A DNA stretch of 64,000 nt, from positions 124,001 through 188,000 of the forward strand of contig WWBZ02000001.1 in NCBI GenBank assembly GCA_011503125.2, in the 5' to 3' direction. Under the pieces are notes generated by a model, which was given only the letters and a program-made list of their open reading frames with translations, searched no databases and had not been told where the DNA came from. Shown here piece after piece: positions 12,813 through 22,256 of the stretch. The stretch comes from Botryosphaeria dothidea. Taxonomy: Eukaryota > Ascomycota > Dothideomycetes > Botryosphaeriales > Botryosphaeriaceae. Position 1 is the first letter of the stretch. Every line of letters begins with the position of its first letter. Both the position numbers and the translations under genes were made by a program.

Positions 12813-13434
12813 AGACTGAAAGGCAGCTAGGGCTGGAAGGCCGATTGCCATTTGCAGGAAAAGTGGGTACGTACCGTGCAGGTGGTATCGCAGCCGGCAA
12901 TGGCCCCCAATAAATAAACTCATGGGGACTGGAAGCACTCATCCGGGTGGCTTTGTTGGTGGAAATGCAATGCACTTGCGTCTGTGTGAATGCTTCCACT
13001 CCGCAGGGCAGTTTTGATAAGATCTTTTTCTGGCCTGTTGGTGGACGTTCCGTAGTTGGCGCTGTCGATTCGACCATAATCAGACGTCAAGTAAGCACTT
13101 AGTTCTGCTGCTTCGTGCTGCAGGACTAGCGGGATCCTCTGTAGCGCCAATGGAAGGGAAAAGATAACCAAGAAGATAAAAAAAAAAAAAAAAAAGGCAA
13201 ACGAGGGGCAGCAGGCAAAAGCATACGCGTTGGTTAAGATTTATCGTACTCAACCGCCTGATCGCGTCACCTCCTCCTTTCGGGCCGTCCTCCGCACGCC
13301 CCATGTTCGCGGATTGCCGTTTTCGTGCCACCTGCAGCCTCCCGCAGTCCCTCCCGCCCGCTGTCCCGGCGCCGTCATCTCTCAGCCGCACCACCGTGTT
13401 ATCAATCGCCCCTGTTGTTCCGTCCCGCAACCGC
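12813..13434. other. Convergent intergenic region
   Basis: 3' flanks of the P450 (plus) and the DUF829 gene (minus). It contains a long A tract (about 13178-13195). No convincing gene is seen. Confidence 0.5.
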
Positions 13435-14331
13435 TCAACCGACCTGCATGCGAGTCAAGCCGCCCGGCTCGCCCGCCCACGTCTCCTGCACGGCGGCCCA
13501 GTAGCGGGCGGCGCCCTCGCCCTTGACATGGGCGCAGTGGCCCGTCCCGGCAAACTTCTCCCTGCGCGTGCTGAAGCCCTGGGCCGCCGCGTCGCGGGCA
13601 TGCGCCTCGACATCCTGCCAGGCAACCATGGGATCGGCGTCGCTGTAGACGTAGCAGCGGCGCGTCTCGCGCACCAGCTCGGGCGAGTTGAGCGCGCCGC
13701 GCAGCCGCTCGATGGGGTCCGCGACGCCCCACGGGCGGAAGGTGAGCCAGTACAGGCCCAGCACCGCCAGGATGGCCGGCGACAGCAGCCAGCGCAGCGC
13801 GACGGGGCGGGCGGGCAGCGCCGACGCCAGCGCCGCGTACGAGCGCCGGACGGAGCCTCGTCCGGGGCAGGAGTCCAGAATCGTGGCGTGCAGCGGGAGT
13901 GCCTTGCCCGTCAGGTCCAGGTGGGCGCGCAGCAGCACCCGCGTCTGCGAGGCTCCGCCGTTGGAGAAAACGTGCAGGAGGATCCGTGGGGGCTCCGTGG
14001 ACGTGGAGGAGAGGGAGGCGGCGTCCGACTCCCGCGGGATGGCCATGGCCTCGATGGCCGACTGCAGCCGACTGCGCCGCTTGGGATACGTGCGGAACAG
14101 CATGTCCTTGATCGTGCTGCGGACGACCAGGATCCGAGCAGATGGGTAGATCGCCTGGTATCCGGAGACGTACTTGCCAATGTGGCCGGGCTTTGCAGCC
14201 ATCCATGTGGCCAGGATGATGAGTTGGGGCGGCGTCTGGGATCCATCAGGATTCGCTTGGCCGTCAGACTGGGGATTGGCGTTTGTGACAATGGGCTGAT
14301 AGAGCTCAATTCCGGGCGAAAGACGCTCCAT
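13435..14331 (-). CDS. DUF829 / TMEM53 (PaxU-like) protein
   Basis: Single-exon protein of 298 aa. The N-terminal half has the alpha/beta-hydrolase-like pattern of DUF829: LIILATWMAAKPGHIGKYVS, then YPSARILVVRST and LLHVFSNGGA, where the nucleophile-elbow position is occupied by SNGG. The C-terminal part has CYVYSDADPMV and a His in GTGHCAHVK. Homologues occur beside fungal secondary-metabolite genes (PaxU in paxilline clusters) without a settled function. The start is the ATG before GluArgLeu; in-frame codons upstream hold no other ATG. The gene is divergent from the MFS exporter. A role as a cluster-associated hydrolase is inference. Confidence 0.85.
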   Translation of the reverse strand: MERLSPGIELYQPIVTNANPQSDGQANPDGSQTPPQLIILATWMAAKPGHIGKYVSGYQAIYPSARILVVRSTIKDMLFRTYPKRRSRLQSAIEAMAIPRESDAASLSSTSTEPPRILLHVFSNGGASQTRVLLRAHLDLTGKALPLHATILDSCPGRGSVRRSYAALASALPARPVALRWLLSPAILAVLGLYWLTFRPWGVADPIERLRGALNSPELVRETRRCYVYSDADPMVAWQDVEAHARDAAAQGFSTRREKFAGTGHCAHVKGEGAARYWAAVQETWAGEPGGLTRMQVG

Positions 14332-14554
14332 GGCCGACAATTGTGGAGCGAGCAAAACGGTGTGTGGATGTTGTTGGAGTGGTGGTCAGCAAGCCCGTCT
14401 TTTATACTGCAGCCCGGCGATGATCCGACCGTGCCACAACGCCTTTTCTCTGATACCACGCATCGGCAAGCTAGTTTCGCCCCAAACTTCGACTCCTCTG
14501 CCTCCGTCCACCTCAGTCACTTCCCGCATTTTTGCGCATTTCTCCCTCCCGGCC
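14332..14554. promoter_or_regulatory. Compact bidirectional promoter of DUF829 and MFS genes
   Basis: Only 223 bp separate the two divergent start codons. A TATAAAA box for the DUF829 gene lies on the minus strand at 14400-14406, 69-75 nt upstream of its ATG. Confidence 0.65.
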
Positions 14555-16331
14555 ATGTCGTCTGAGCTGAAGACTGATCCGGATCCTTCCACCGCCACCC
14601 GTCCCACAGACGAGGCCGATGCCAACAATGCCGCACCTTCAGGGGACGACTGGAAAGCCGGCAGAGCAGAGTGGATGATCATAGTAGTCCTTGCCTTTGT
14701 ATCATTGATGGTGTCCATTGATGCCACTATCCTTGTAACAGCCCTTCCCGTGAGTATGCCTCCCATTGCACTTGATCCAAATCACTGAGCCCCTTTTTGT
14801 AGTCTCTGGCTCGCGCACTGAATGGAACTGCCGTGGATACATTCTGGACGGGGACGTCGTATCTCTTGACCGAAGCCGTCTTCCAGCCATTCGTCGTTGC
14901 GCTGTCAGATGTATTCGGTCGCCGCAACATATACCTCCTGTCCCTGTCTTTCTTCACCGTGGGCACGCTCATCTGCTGCCTCGCAAACAACTTCAGGGAG
15001 ATGCTCGCCGGCCGCTCGATCCAGGGCATTGGCGGCAGCGGCTTGCTCTCTCTCGGCCTCGTCATCGTCACCGACATCGTCCCCTTGCGCCAACGCCCAA
15101 CGTACGTCGGCATCAACCAGCTCTCATGGGCACTGGGCACCATCATCGGTCCACTTCTCGGCGGTGTCTTCGTCGACCGTTCGACGTGGCGTTGGATCTT
15201 CTACATCAACTTCCCTTTCTGCGCCGTCGGTTTCTTGACCGTTCCGCTCGTGATGCGCCTGCGCGCCGAGCGTCTGTCTTTGAAGCACCGATTGCTAAAC
15301 ATGGACTGGCTTGGAGGCGTTCTCTTCATAGGCTCCTCATGTAGTTTCCTGATCGGCGTGTCCTGGGGCGGCTCGCAGCATGCATGGTCGAGCTGGCGCA
15401 CGCTTGTACCCATCATCGTCGGGGTCATTGGAGCTGCGTGTACCATCGTTTGGGAAGCCTACGGAACATCCGCTCCGTTTTTGAGATTGGAGCTATTGAA
15501 GGGCCGCTCTGCCGCGATGGCGTATACTGGAGCAGTTCTCCAAGGCCTTCTCGTGGGTGATCTTTCCAGCCGGTCACACCACGGACTGTCAAACACGCTA
15601 GCTAATCATACTCCCAGATGTTCTGCGAGCTCTACTACATCCCCTTGTATCTCGAATCAGTCAAGGGCTTTGGTCCGATCCTGACCGGAGTGGCTCTCAT
15701 GCCGCTGATAGGCGCTCTGCTCCCCGTCAGCGTCGCCGTCGGCCGGCTGATGACGCGATGGGGGCGGTACCGCTGGGCCGTGTGGTCGGGCTGGGCGGTG
15801 ACATGCGCCGGCACGGGCACGCTGATCCTGCTGGACGTCGACATCCCGACGTACGGCTGGGTGCTGGTCTTCATCCTGGTCGGCATCGGGCACGGGCTGA
15901 TCCTCATGTCGCTGAACTTCGCCATCCAGGCCATGGCCGAGACGCGCAACGTGGCCTACGCCGCCGCCATGTACACCTTCTTCCGCACCTTCGGCATGAG
16001 CATCGGCGTCGCCATCGGCGGCGCCGTCTTCCAGAACATGCTGCAGGTCCATCTCGCCGACCGCGGCCTGCCCGAGGCCGTTGCTCATGACGCCGAGGGC
16101 TTTGTGACGGTGCTCAAGACGCTGCCCGAGTCGTCGAGCGAGTATCAGGGATACGTTGAAGCTTACTCACAAGGGTTCAAGAATGTGTTTGAGCTGCTTA
16201 CTGCCGTTGCTGGCGTGGCCGGGCTTATGAGCCTCCTTATCAAAGGGTTTACCATGGACAAGGCTTTAGATACGGATCATCAATTGGTGGCTACACGGGA
16301 TGAGAGTGGCCGCTCTCTCGCACAAGATTAG
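14555..16331 (+). CDS. MFS multidrug transporter, DHA2-like (14 predicted TM)
   Basis: Proton-coupled exporter of 552 aa from three exons, with introns at 14750-14802 and 15553-15617. A hydrophilic N terminus of about 35 residues is followed by repeated hydrophobic helices. Motif A-like sequence is seen as ALSDVFGRRN, and TM5 motif C-like residues as LSWALGTIIGPLLGGVF. The helix count, roughly 13-14, matches the DHA2 drug:H+ antiporter family used to export toxic metabolites. Its position between cluster genes fits efflux of the polyketide across the plasma membrane and possibly self-protection. The substrate is not deducible. Confidence 0.94.
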
Positions 16332-16494
16332 ATGTATGATAAGGCTTCCGAGCTGTAATTATATGCGTGTCTCTGCAAGCTTTCAGTGGTCTGCCATGCG
16401 CGTACACAAGCCATTGTCACGCTTCGTGGCCCTTTAGGTAGACCGCTCTAATTCGTACGTTCTTTCCGCCGTCTCAAAGTCTCCGTCTCTATGT

Positions 16495-17352
16495 CTACTT
16501 GTTCTCTGAACCAGCAACCAATTCCCTCAGTCCAGACCCAACAGACTCCGTGGCTGTCTTCCACTTCGTCCTGGGCAGCTCGAAAGTCTCCGTAACGCGC
16601 GCATACGACGCGCCCCCCAGCTGCCCCACCGGCCGCAACACCTCGAGGTCTATCTCGCTCCCCTTCTCGTCCACCGCATCCTCCCTCACCCAGAACCTCG
16701 TCGCCTCGATGAGCGCCAGCCGGCCATGCGCCGCCACCGACGGCCTGCTCGCCTCGTAATCCACAGTCTTCAGCACCCGGCCCTCGATCGAGAAGACCGA
16801 CTCGCGCACCCTCGCCGGCCGCACCGTCGCGCTCGGCGCCCGGTGCAGCCCGGCGACAGCCCACTCGGAGACGCCGCGCGGCGCGTCGAGGGAGGCCGCG
16901 TTGACGGCCTCGACCATGTGCTCGCTGACCGTGTTGATGGTGCACTCGCGCGTCTCCGCCAGGTTGCGCAGCGTGTCCTTGGGGCGGGCGACGCGCCCGC
17001 TGAAGCCGACGACGAAGACGGGCGGGTCGTGGTCGACGAGCTGGAAGTAGCTGAAGGGGGCGAGGTTCTCCGCGCCGGTCTTGGACGCTGTGCTGAGGAG
17101 GCCGATGGGCCGCGGGGCGATGCCGGAGATGAGGAGCGTGTAGTTGTGGAGCATGGGGCGGCCGGGGGCGAACGGATCGATCTCGACGTGCGGCTTGTGC
17201 AGGGAGTCTGTGGCGCCGTCGCCGTACTTCCAGTCGGGCTTTGCGTGCTTGGTCACGGTGACGGGGCGCTGCGGCGTCCAGTCCAGACTGGGGGCGGCCT
17301 TCGCCTGGACTGCGGAGTAGTCTGGTTGCTGGGATGCGGGCTTGGTGGCCAT
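16495..17352 (-). CDS. Flavin reductase-like (FMN-binding split barrel) protein
   Basis: Intronless protein of 285 aa. After about 70 disordered residues comes the split-barrel fold of flavin-reductase-like / DIM6-NTAB proteins: LISGIAPRPIGLLST, then NLAPFSYFQLVDHDPPVFVV and TLRNLAETRECTIN. Family members bind FMN and either reduce free flavin or act as small oxidoreductases. The ATG giving MATKP is used; the frame continues upstream to a TTG only. The gene lies downstream of the MFS gene in convergent orientation. It could serve the cluster or be a housekeeping neighbour; the sequence does not decide. Confidence 0.88.
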   Translation of the reverse strand: MATKPASQQPDYSAVQAKAAPSLDWTPQRPVTVTKHAKPDWKYGDGATDSLHKPHVEIDPFAPGRPMLHNYTLLISGIAPRPIGLLSTASKTGAENLAPFSYFQLVDHDPPVFVVGFSGRVARPKDTLRNLAETRECTINTVSEHMVEAVNAASLDAPRGVSEWAVAGLHRAPSATVRPARVRESVFSIEGRVLKTVDYEASRPSVAAHGRLALIEATRFWVREDAVDEKGSEIDLEVLRPVGQLGGASYARVTETFELPRTKWKTATESVGSGLRELVAGSENK

Positions 17353-17870
17353 GTTCCGATTGTAGGCTGAGAAGAGCGTCGGGGATGCTCTGATGTCCAA
17401 TTAGATAAATGTTGCAGACTGACATGCAATAAGACTCACTTGGACGCGGGTGCAATCCTTGGGACTGCACGAACAGATTTTCGTATGAACCAAAAAGTCA
17501 TGGTTTATGGCGTTGTTTAACATCGACTTCACGGAGCAGTAACTGATATATCTTCGACGGTGCTTTTCTTGTAAAGCCTTCCGGCCACCTCTGCGGAGCA
17601 TCGTGACGGGATCAGATCCCGCGCCTTCGGATTCCCTCGCTCCGACGCGGGAAGATGCACGGGCGCATCCGATCTCCTATCAGTCATTCCTGTCATCATC
17701 CTGAGAAGTGTGGATCTTTCTCGGCGTTGACTGGAGAAAAAGGAGTTTGGTCGACTCTGCTCTTGCTAAAGACCACTTTACTTGTAGAAGAACACGAAAT
17801 GCCATTGTCGATAACTGAATTGCCCTGCCATCAACAAGATGCAGCAGAACCGCCTCGCAGCAGTCAAACA
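17353..17870. other. Intergenic, promoter of the flavin reductase-like gene
   Basis: 518 bp upstream of the flavin reductase-like gene and downstream of the RidA gene. Nothing further is recognised. Confidence 0.5.
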
Positions 17871-18502
17871 CTACTCAATTGCAATGATATCCATCTCCAT
17901 CGGCACCCCTGCCGGCAGCCTCTTCGCCTCAATGGCGCTCCTCGCCGGCCGGTGCGGGAAATACTCCGCATAAACGCCATTCATCTCCGCGAAATCATCC
18001 AGATTCGCAAAGAAAACCTGCCGCCCCATCAGCATCACCGCCCAACCCCCACAAACGCATCAACTCACCGTGATCTTCACCGCTTTCTCCAACCCCGATC
18101 CCGCGGCTCCCAGCACGGCCTGCGCGTTCCGACACATCTGGTGCGTCTGCTCGGATACGCTGCCTTCGACCAGCTTGCCGTCTTTGGTGGCTGGAATCAT
18201 GCCGGAGACGAAGACGAGCCCGTTGGCCTTGACGGCTTGCGAGTAGGGTCCGATTGCTGCGGGGAGTCGGTGAGATGGAGTTGGTTTGTGATGAGTTTGG
18301 GCGAATGCGTACGCGCTACGCTTTCCGGCGTGTGGATCGGCACGATTTTGTCCGTCATCTTGCGGTGGGTTGAAAATGGCTGCTTGAGGGCGAGGAGTCT
18401 GCTTTGTTTCGGTGCGGGACTGGCTTTGAGGGCTCGGCTGGAGAATGCGACGGGGCGGTTTAGTGTTCTAAGAATGGATGACGACTCTTGACGGAGTGCC
18501 AT
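17871..18502 (-). CDS. RidA / YjgF / UK114 family protein with putative mitochondrial presequence
   Basis: Protein of 174 aa from three exons, with introns at 18257-18312 and 18018-18068. The RidA core (about residue 50 on) shows APIGPYSQAVKANGLVFVSG, GSVSEQTHQ, NAQAVLGAAGSGLEKAVKIT and a C terminus with ARSAIEAKRLPAG, which contains the Arg used to hold the carboxylate of enamine/imine substrates. RidA proteins deaminate reactive 2-aminoacrylate-type imines. About 48 residues precede the core, rich in Arg, Ser and Lys with almost no acids, as in mitochondrial presequences. A second in-frame ATG at 18358 (MTDKIVP) would give a short cytosolic form. Family assignment is firm; localisation is inferred. 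Confidence 0.93.
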
Positions 18503-18996
18503 TTGCAGTGGTATAATGATGATCGGGGGTGGGGGTGCCGGTCCGCAACAATCCTCCAGTAGACTCCGCGAAGCCGATGATTCAGGTGGGCTAATCCACG
18601 TTACGGCTAAAGGGACAGCGTCTTTAGTAGCCACAGACCGTAATCGATTGGCTGGGATGTGTACGTAGATACGTGCAGCTGCAAGAAGGGTTTCCGATGA
18701 TGGTTGTGGTGGGGCTCGACGGGATAAGATTCCGTTCTGCGGAACGTGATCCCGCCCATTCTCCGCAGTGCAACGCCTCCGGGACATGAGACTGAGGTCA
18801 AAACTAAACCAGAAAATATGGAAAAAGCAAGACCTCTAGAATAGAAAAACATTCAATTTCTCTTCAGGACGCTCCGCCAGTATGAGGGTCCTCAGCTTTA
18901 CACTACATCTACGATTAGGATTATCATCGCGGTCGGGCGGCGGTTGATGAAGCGTGAACTCAAATGAAATGGAGGAGAAAGCTATACTCGTATTAA
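18503..18996. other. Intergenic, upstream of RidA gene
   Basis: 494 bp upstream of the RidA gene and downstream of the HET relic. No gene is seen. Confidence 0.5.
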
Positions 18997-19850
18997 TCAA
19001 GGTAATTTGTACCATCTCAGAGCCTTCCAAGCCGCCATTCCAGCAACGCCAGCCCGGTGATACACTCCCGGCCGCCCTTCGACTGGTACGATGATAAGCC
19101 AATGCGTCGCGAGGATAATGCTTCCTTTCTGTTGATAGACGGCGCAAATGCGAAGGTAGCTCGCATATTGAACAAGTGGGTTATTTGTATAGGGAGTGAA
19201 GTTCATCGAGGTGACCCGGTCCCTCTTATATAGTAGCTATATAACAAATTCTCGGTGTTGACCCTTGGTTCGATCAGACCCTGTTCCTCCCAACATCGCA
19301 GACGCAGGAACCGCATAGCCGAACTTGGGGTCTACATCCCATGTCCACTCAGGACTGTTTCCAACCCAGATCGGGATTTTACCGACCCAAATTGTTTCGG
19401 ATGTGATGAATCCTCTAAGCGTGAGCTCTGCAACCTCAACATTGCCCCAAGGATTGTTACCAACCGTCTTCTTCGAAACATTGACGAGCTCGACATCGTA
19501 TTTATAAACCCTCTTGTCATGTTTGACAAGTTTCATAGCGCTGTTGAAGGCTGTGCCGAAATGACGTGCCGTAAGCCAGAGTCGTCCGACAGTCGGAGAT
19601 ACAGAAATATACCACGCTTGTACCGCGCTGCTCTCTCAAATCCTTCTCTGAATTTATAACCGTGGTCATGATGGAGCTGGATCACAGAGAAAATCAGGCT
19701 ACACAGGTGGCAGCCTTTTTCAGCGGAAATGCACAAGGTCGAGGATGGTTTGGTAGATGAAAGTTTCATGCCCTCCATTTTTCCCGGGGCGGAGCCTCCT
19801 GCACTTTTCGCACATTTGATGCAGAGGTACCTGATTTGTAGGCGTTGGCG
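18997..19850 (-). pseudogene. HET-family (heterokaryon incompatibility) gene relic lacking the HET core
   Basis: On the minus strand, the 19533-19850 part reads like the N terminus of HET proteins (LCIKCAKS, then STLCISAEKGCHLCSLIF). In another frame, 19237-19560 reads like the segment after the HET domain (GNNPWGNVEVAELTLRGFI). A third piece (18997-19206) looks like a HET C terminus (LATHWLIIVPVEGRPGVY). The central HET motifs (YATLSHCWG-type, and the following active-site-like block) are absent, and the pieces are separated by a frame change near 19535 and a stop at 19237. This looks like a deletion derivative. Homology is judged by eye and the exact ends are approximate. Confidence 0.5.
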
Positions 19851-20758
19851 GAGAGCCTCTCCTGGTGAGAGAACCGAGGTGCGAAAGCCGGGAGTGGAGG
19901 GCAGGATGCCATCTATCCTTGATACTCGTGTTGAACGGGGTTATCCAGTAGAGCACACATCAGTGATGCAGGTGACCAGCGATAGGGTCCACATATACGG
20001 CTTGAGCGATGGTGATCCCTCCGCAAGGCTGCAGTCACCCCGCAATCTCGATTCTACCATATGCAGCTTATGTAACCAACCCTTTACTGACTGCGATAAT
20101 TGCATGAAAATGGTGCATTTAGCGGGCATAATATCCTTTCCAATGAGACAGAAGAAGGTGCCGGAAATCTATCAGATATTCGAAAGTATGTTGATATATA
20201 CATTTATGGATAGATGGGTGGGTGCTTATGTCCGTTCAGAAGGGTATTCTGACCGGTTAACAACGCGAAGTACTCCCCCACCTTATTTCGCCGGCATTAC
20301 TTCACAAGCTATGTATCTAAGAGACTCCGTATCCTCTCATTCAGCAATTTTACGATCTTGGTGTAAATTCCCACGGGTAGGTTACTGCGATCGAGATTGT
20401 CTCAGCCTTCCGGACGCTCGGCTTATAAGAGATGACCTGCATGCAGTGTGACAGCCCATCAAGCCTGCTGCCTTGACACTGCCGCGTTGCAGAATTTTTT
20501 CAAAGACAGTCTTTCCCCTCCGATTCAAAGCTGGCATTCTGTTTTGTTCAGGCGACCGTCCCGCCTCATTTGACCAGGACGGCTATCCAACCACAGTGCG
20601 AATGACGGCCTAAAAGATGGCGACAGTTTTGTATTCCGCGAATATCCCGCAAGCTTTGGTTCTCCTTGCGCTCTTTGGGCTTACACTTCACATTCTTCGG
20701 CGCGTTTTTACTCTGCATCGCAAAGATCCCGCCGAACCCGCAACTTCAGGAGTGAAAA
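19851..20758. other. Intergenic between HET relic and NLR-like gene
   Basis: Contains short unlinked open frames on both strands without recognisable family sequence. A possible alternative first exon for the NLR-like gene (MATVLYSANIP, hydrophobic) starts at 20617, but joining it would require an unsupported splice. Confidence 0.4.
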
Positions 20759-21754
20759 ATGCCCTTCGAGAAGAGACACTTGAAACTCCCGAGAGAGTGG
20801 AGGCAATTGGCGATATCCTGCTTTCCGCCGGCCAGGACGCTCAGGAAACACGAGGATTCAATCGGTATTATCACTGCACTGGAGGAGGAATTCAGAGCAA
20901 TGATCGCCATGCTGGATGAGGAACACAAAAGGCCATTAGACTTTACGAAATCCTCTGACGACTCTAACAATTATGTATGGGGCCGCATAGCACAGCACAA
21001 CGCCGTCATCGTCTCCTTTCCATTCAGAGTTTACGGCACAAACACAGCTGCTCGCGTTGCAACGCTGATGGTCTCCGCATTTCCTTCCATCCGAATGGGC
21101 CTCATGGTCGGTATTGGTGGTGGTGTCCCTTCTCCCAATCACGACATCTGCCTTGGCGATATTGTGGTGAGCTCTCCTGGGGAGGGAACGACGGGCGGGG
21201 TAGTCCAATACGACTTTGGGAAAGAGGAGGGCAGATTTCGCCGCACTGGATCACTGAACAAACCGCCCCCTGCACTTCTTAGCGCCTTGACTTCCTTCCA
21301 AGCACGCCCGCGAACCAAGCCTCTGTGCGAGACGGTCCAGCATGTATTCACGGCAATATACCAGGTATTTGAGACCCATGAGGATAAGCCCACCTACGCT
21401 TATCAAGGGTTGGAGAACGAGCTACTCTTCCAGACCTCTCAAACTCGACCCGGTATTCGCGGGTGGCTGTCCGACTTTCTGACGCTCTCATCTGGAGATT
21501 CACTCAGACCGGTAGAGCGGAAGAAGCGCCTATGGCCGCGGACACCCATGATTCACTATGGATTGATCGCCTCTGGGAACCGAGTCATGAAAAACGGCAA
21601 GGAGAGAGATTTCCTCTTTGCCAGTTTGAAGGAGGACACTAATGGAGGTGATTGTTTGTGTTTTGAGATGGAAGCTGCTGGTCTTATGGACAATTTCCCA
21701 TGCTTGGTCATCAGGGGCATCAGCGACTACGCAGACTCTCACAAAGGTCATTCA

Positions 21755-21757
21755 TAG
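21755..21757 (+). other. In-frame TAG at an expected Trp codon
   Basis: The reading frame is family-like on both sides (SDYADSHKGHS before, HGYASMTAAAFARELL after); the position is normally the Trp of W-x-GYA. TGG to TAG is a single G-to-A change (CpA to TpA on the other strand). Confidence 0.8.
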
Positions 21758-22253
21758 CACGGCTATGCTTCCATGACCGCAGCTGCATTCGCAAGAGAGT
21801 TACTGTATGTACTGCAGCCTACTGATGTCGAATCATCAAAGGAAGCAAGGGAGATCATGGGTCAGATCCACCAGAGTTAGTTAACTTCCGGGAAAGGAGT
21901 TATTCTTCCATACATGAGCCTTTTCTGACCGGCCACCAGACATCCAAGAGAGAAGAGCACATGTGAACGCCATCACGGGAGCAGCCACCGTGAAGGAGAT
22001 TCGTGACTGGCTTGAACCACCGGACCCATCGGAAAATTTCGATCAGGCTCGAGAAGTGCGCTACGGGAAAACCAACACATGGTTTCTCAAGCGCAAGGCC
22101 TACAGATCTTGGCGCGCAGGAAAGTCTGATTACATGTGGCTCTATGGTCCATCTGGATGTGGGAAGACCGTTCTTTCATCTACGGTCATCGAGGAGCTGC
22201 TAAGAAAAGATCAATGCTTATACTTCTTTTTCGACTTTCGAGACGAGAAAAAG

Positions 22254-22256
22254 TAA
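22254..22256 (+). other. In-frame TAA at an expected Gln codon
   Basis: The frame reads FDFRDEKK before and TLRNVLLSLIYQL after, where NACHT relatives carry KKQTL. CAA to TAA is one C-to-T change in a CpA context. No plausible intron removes it without shifting the frame. Confidence 0.8.
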
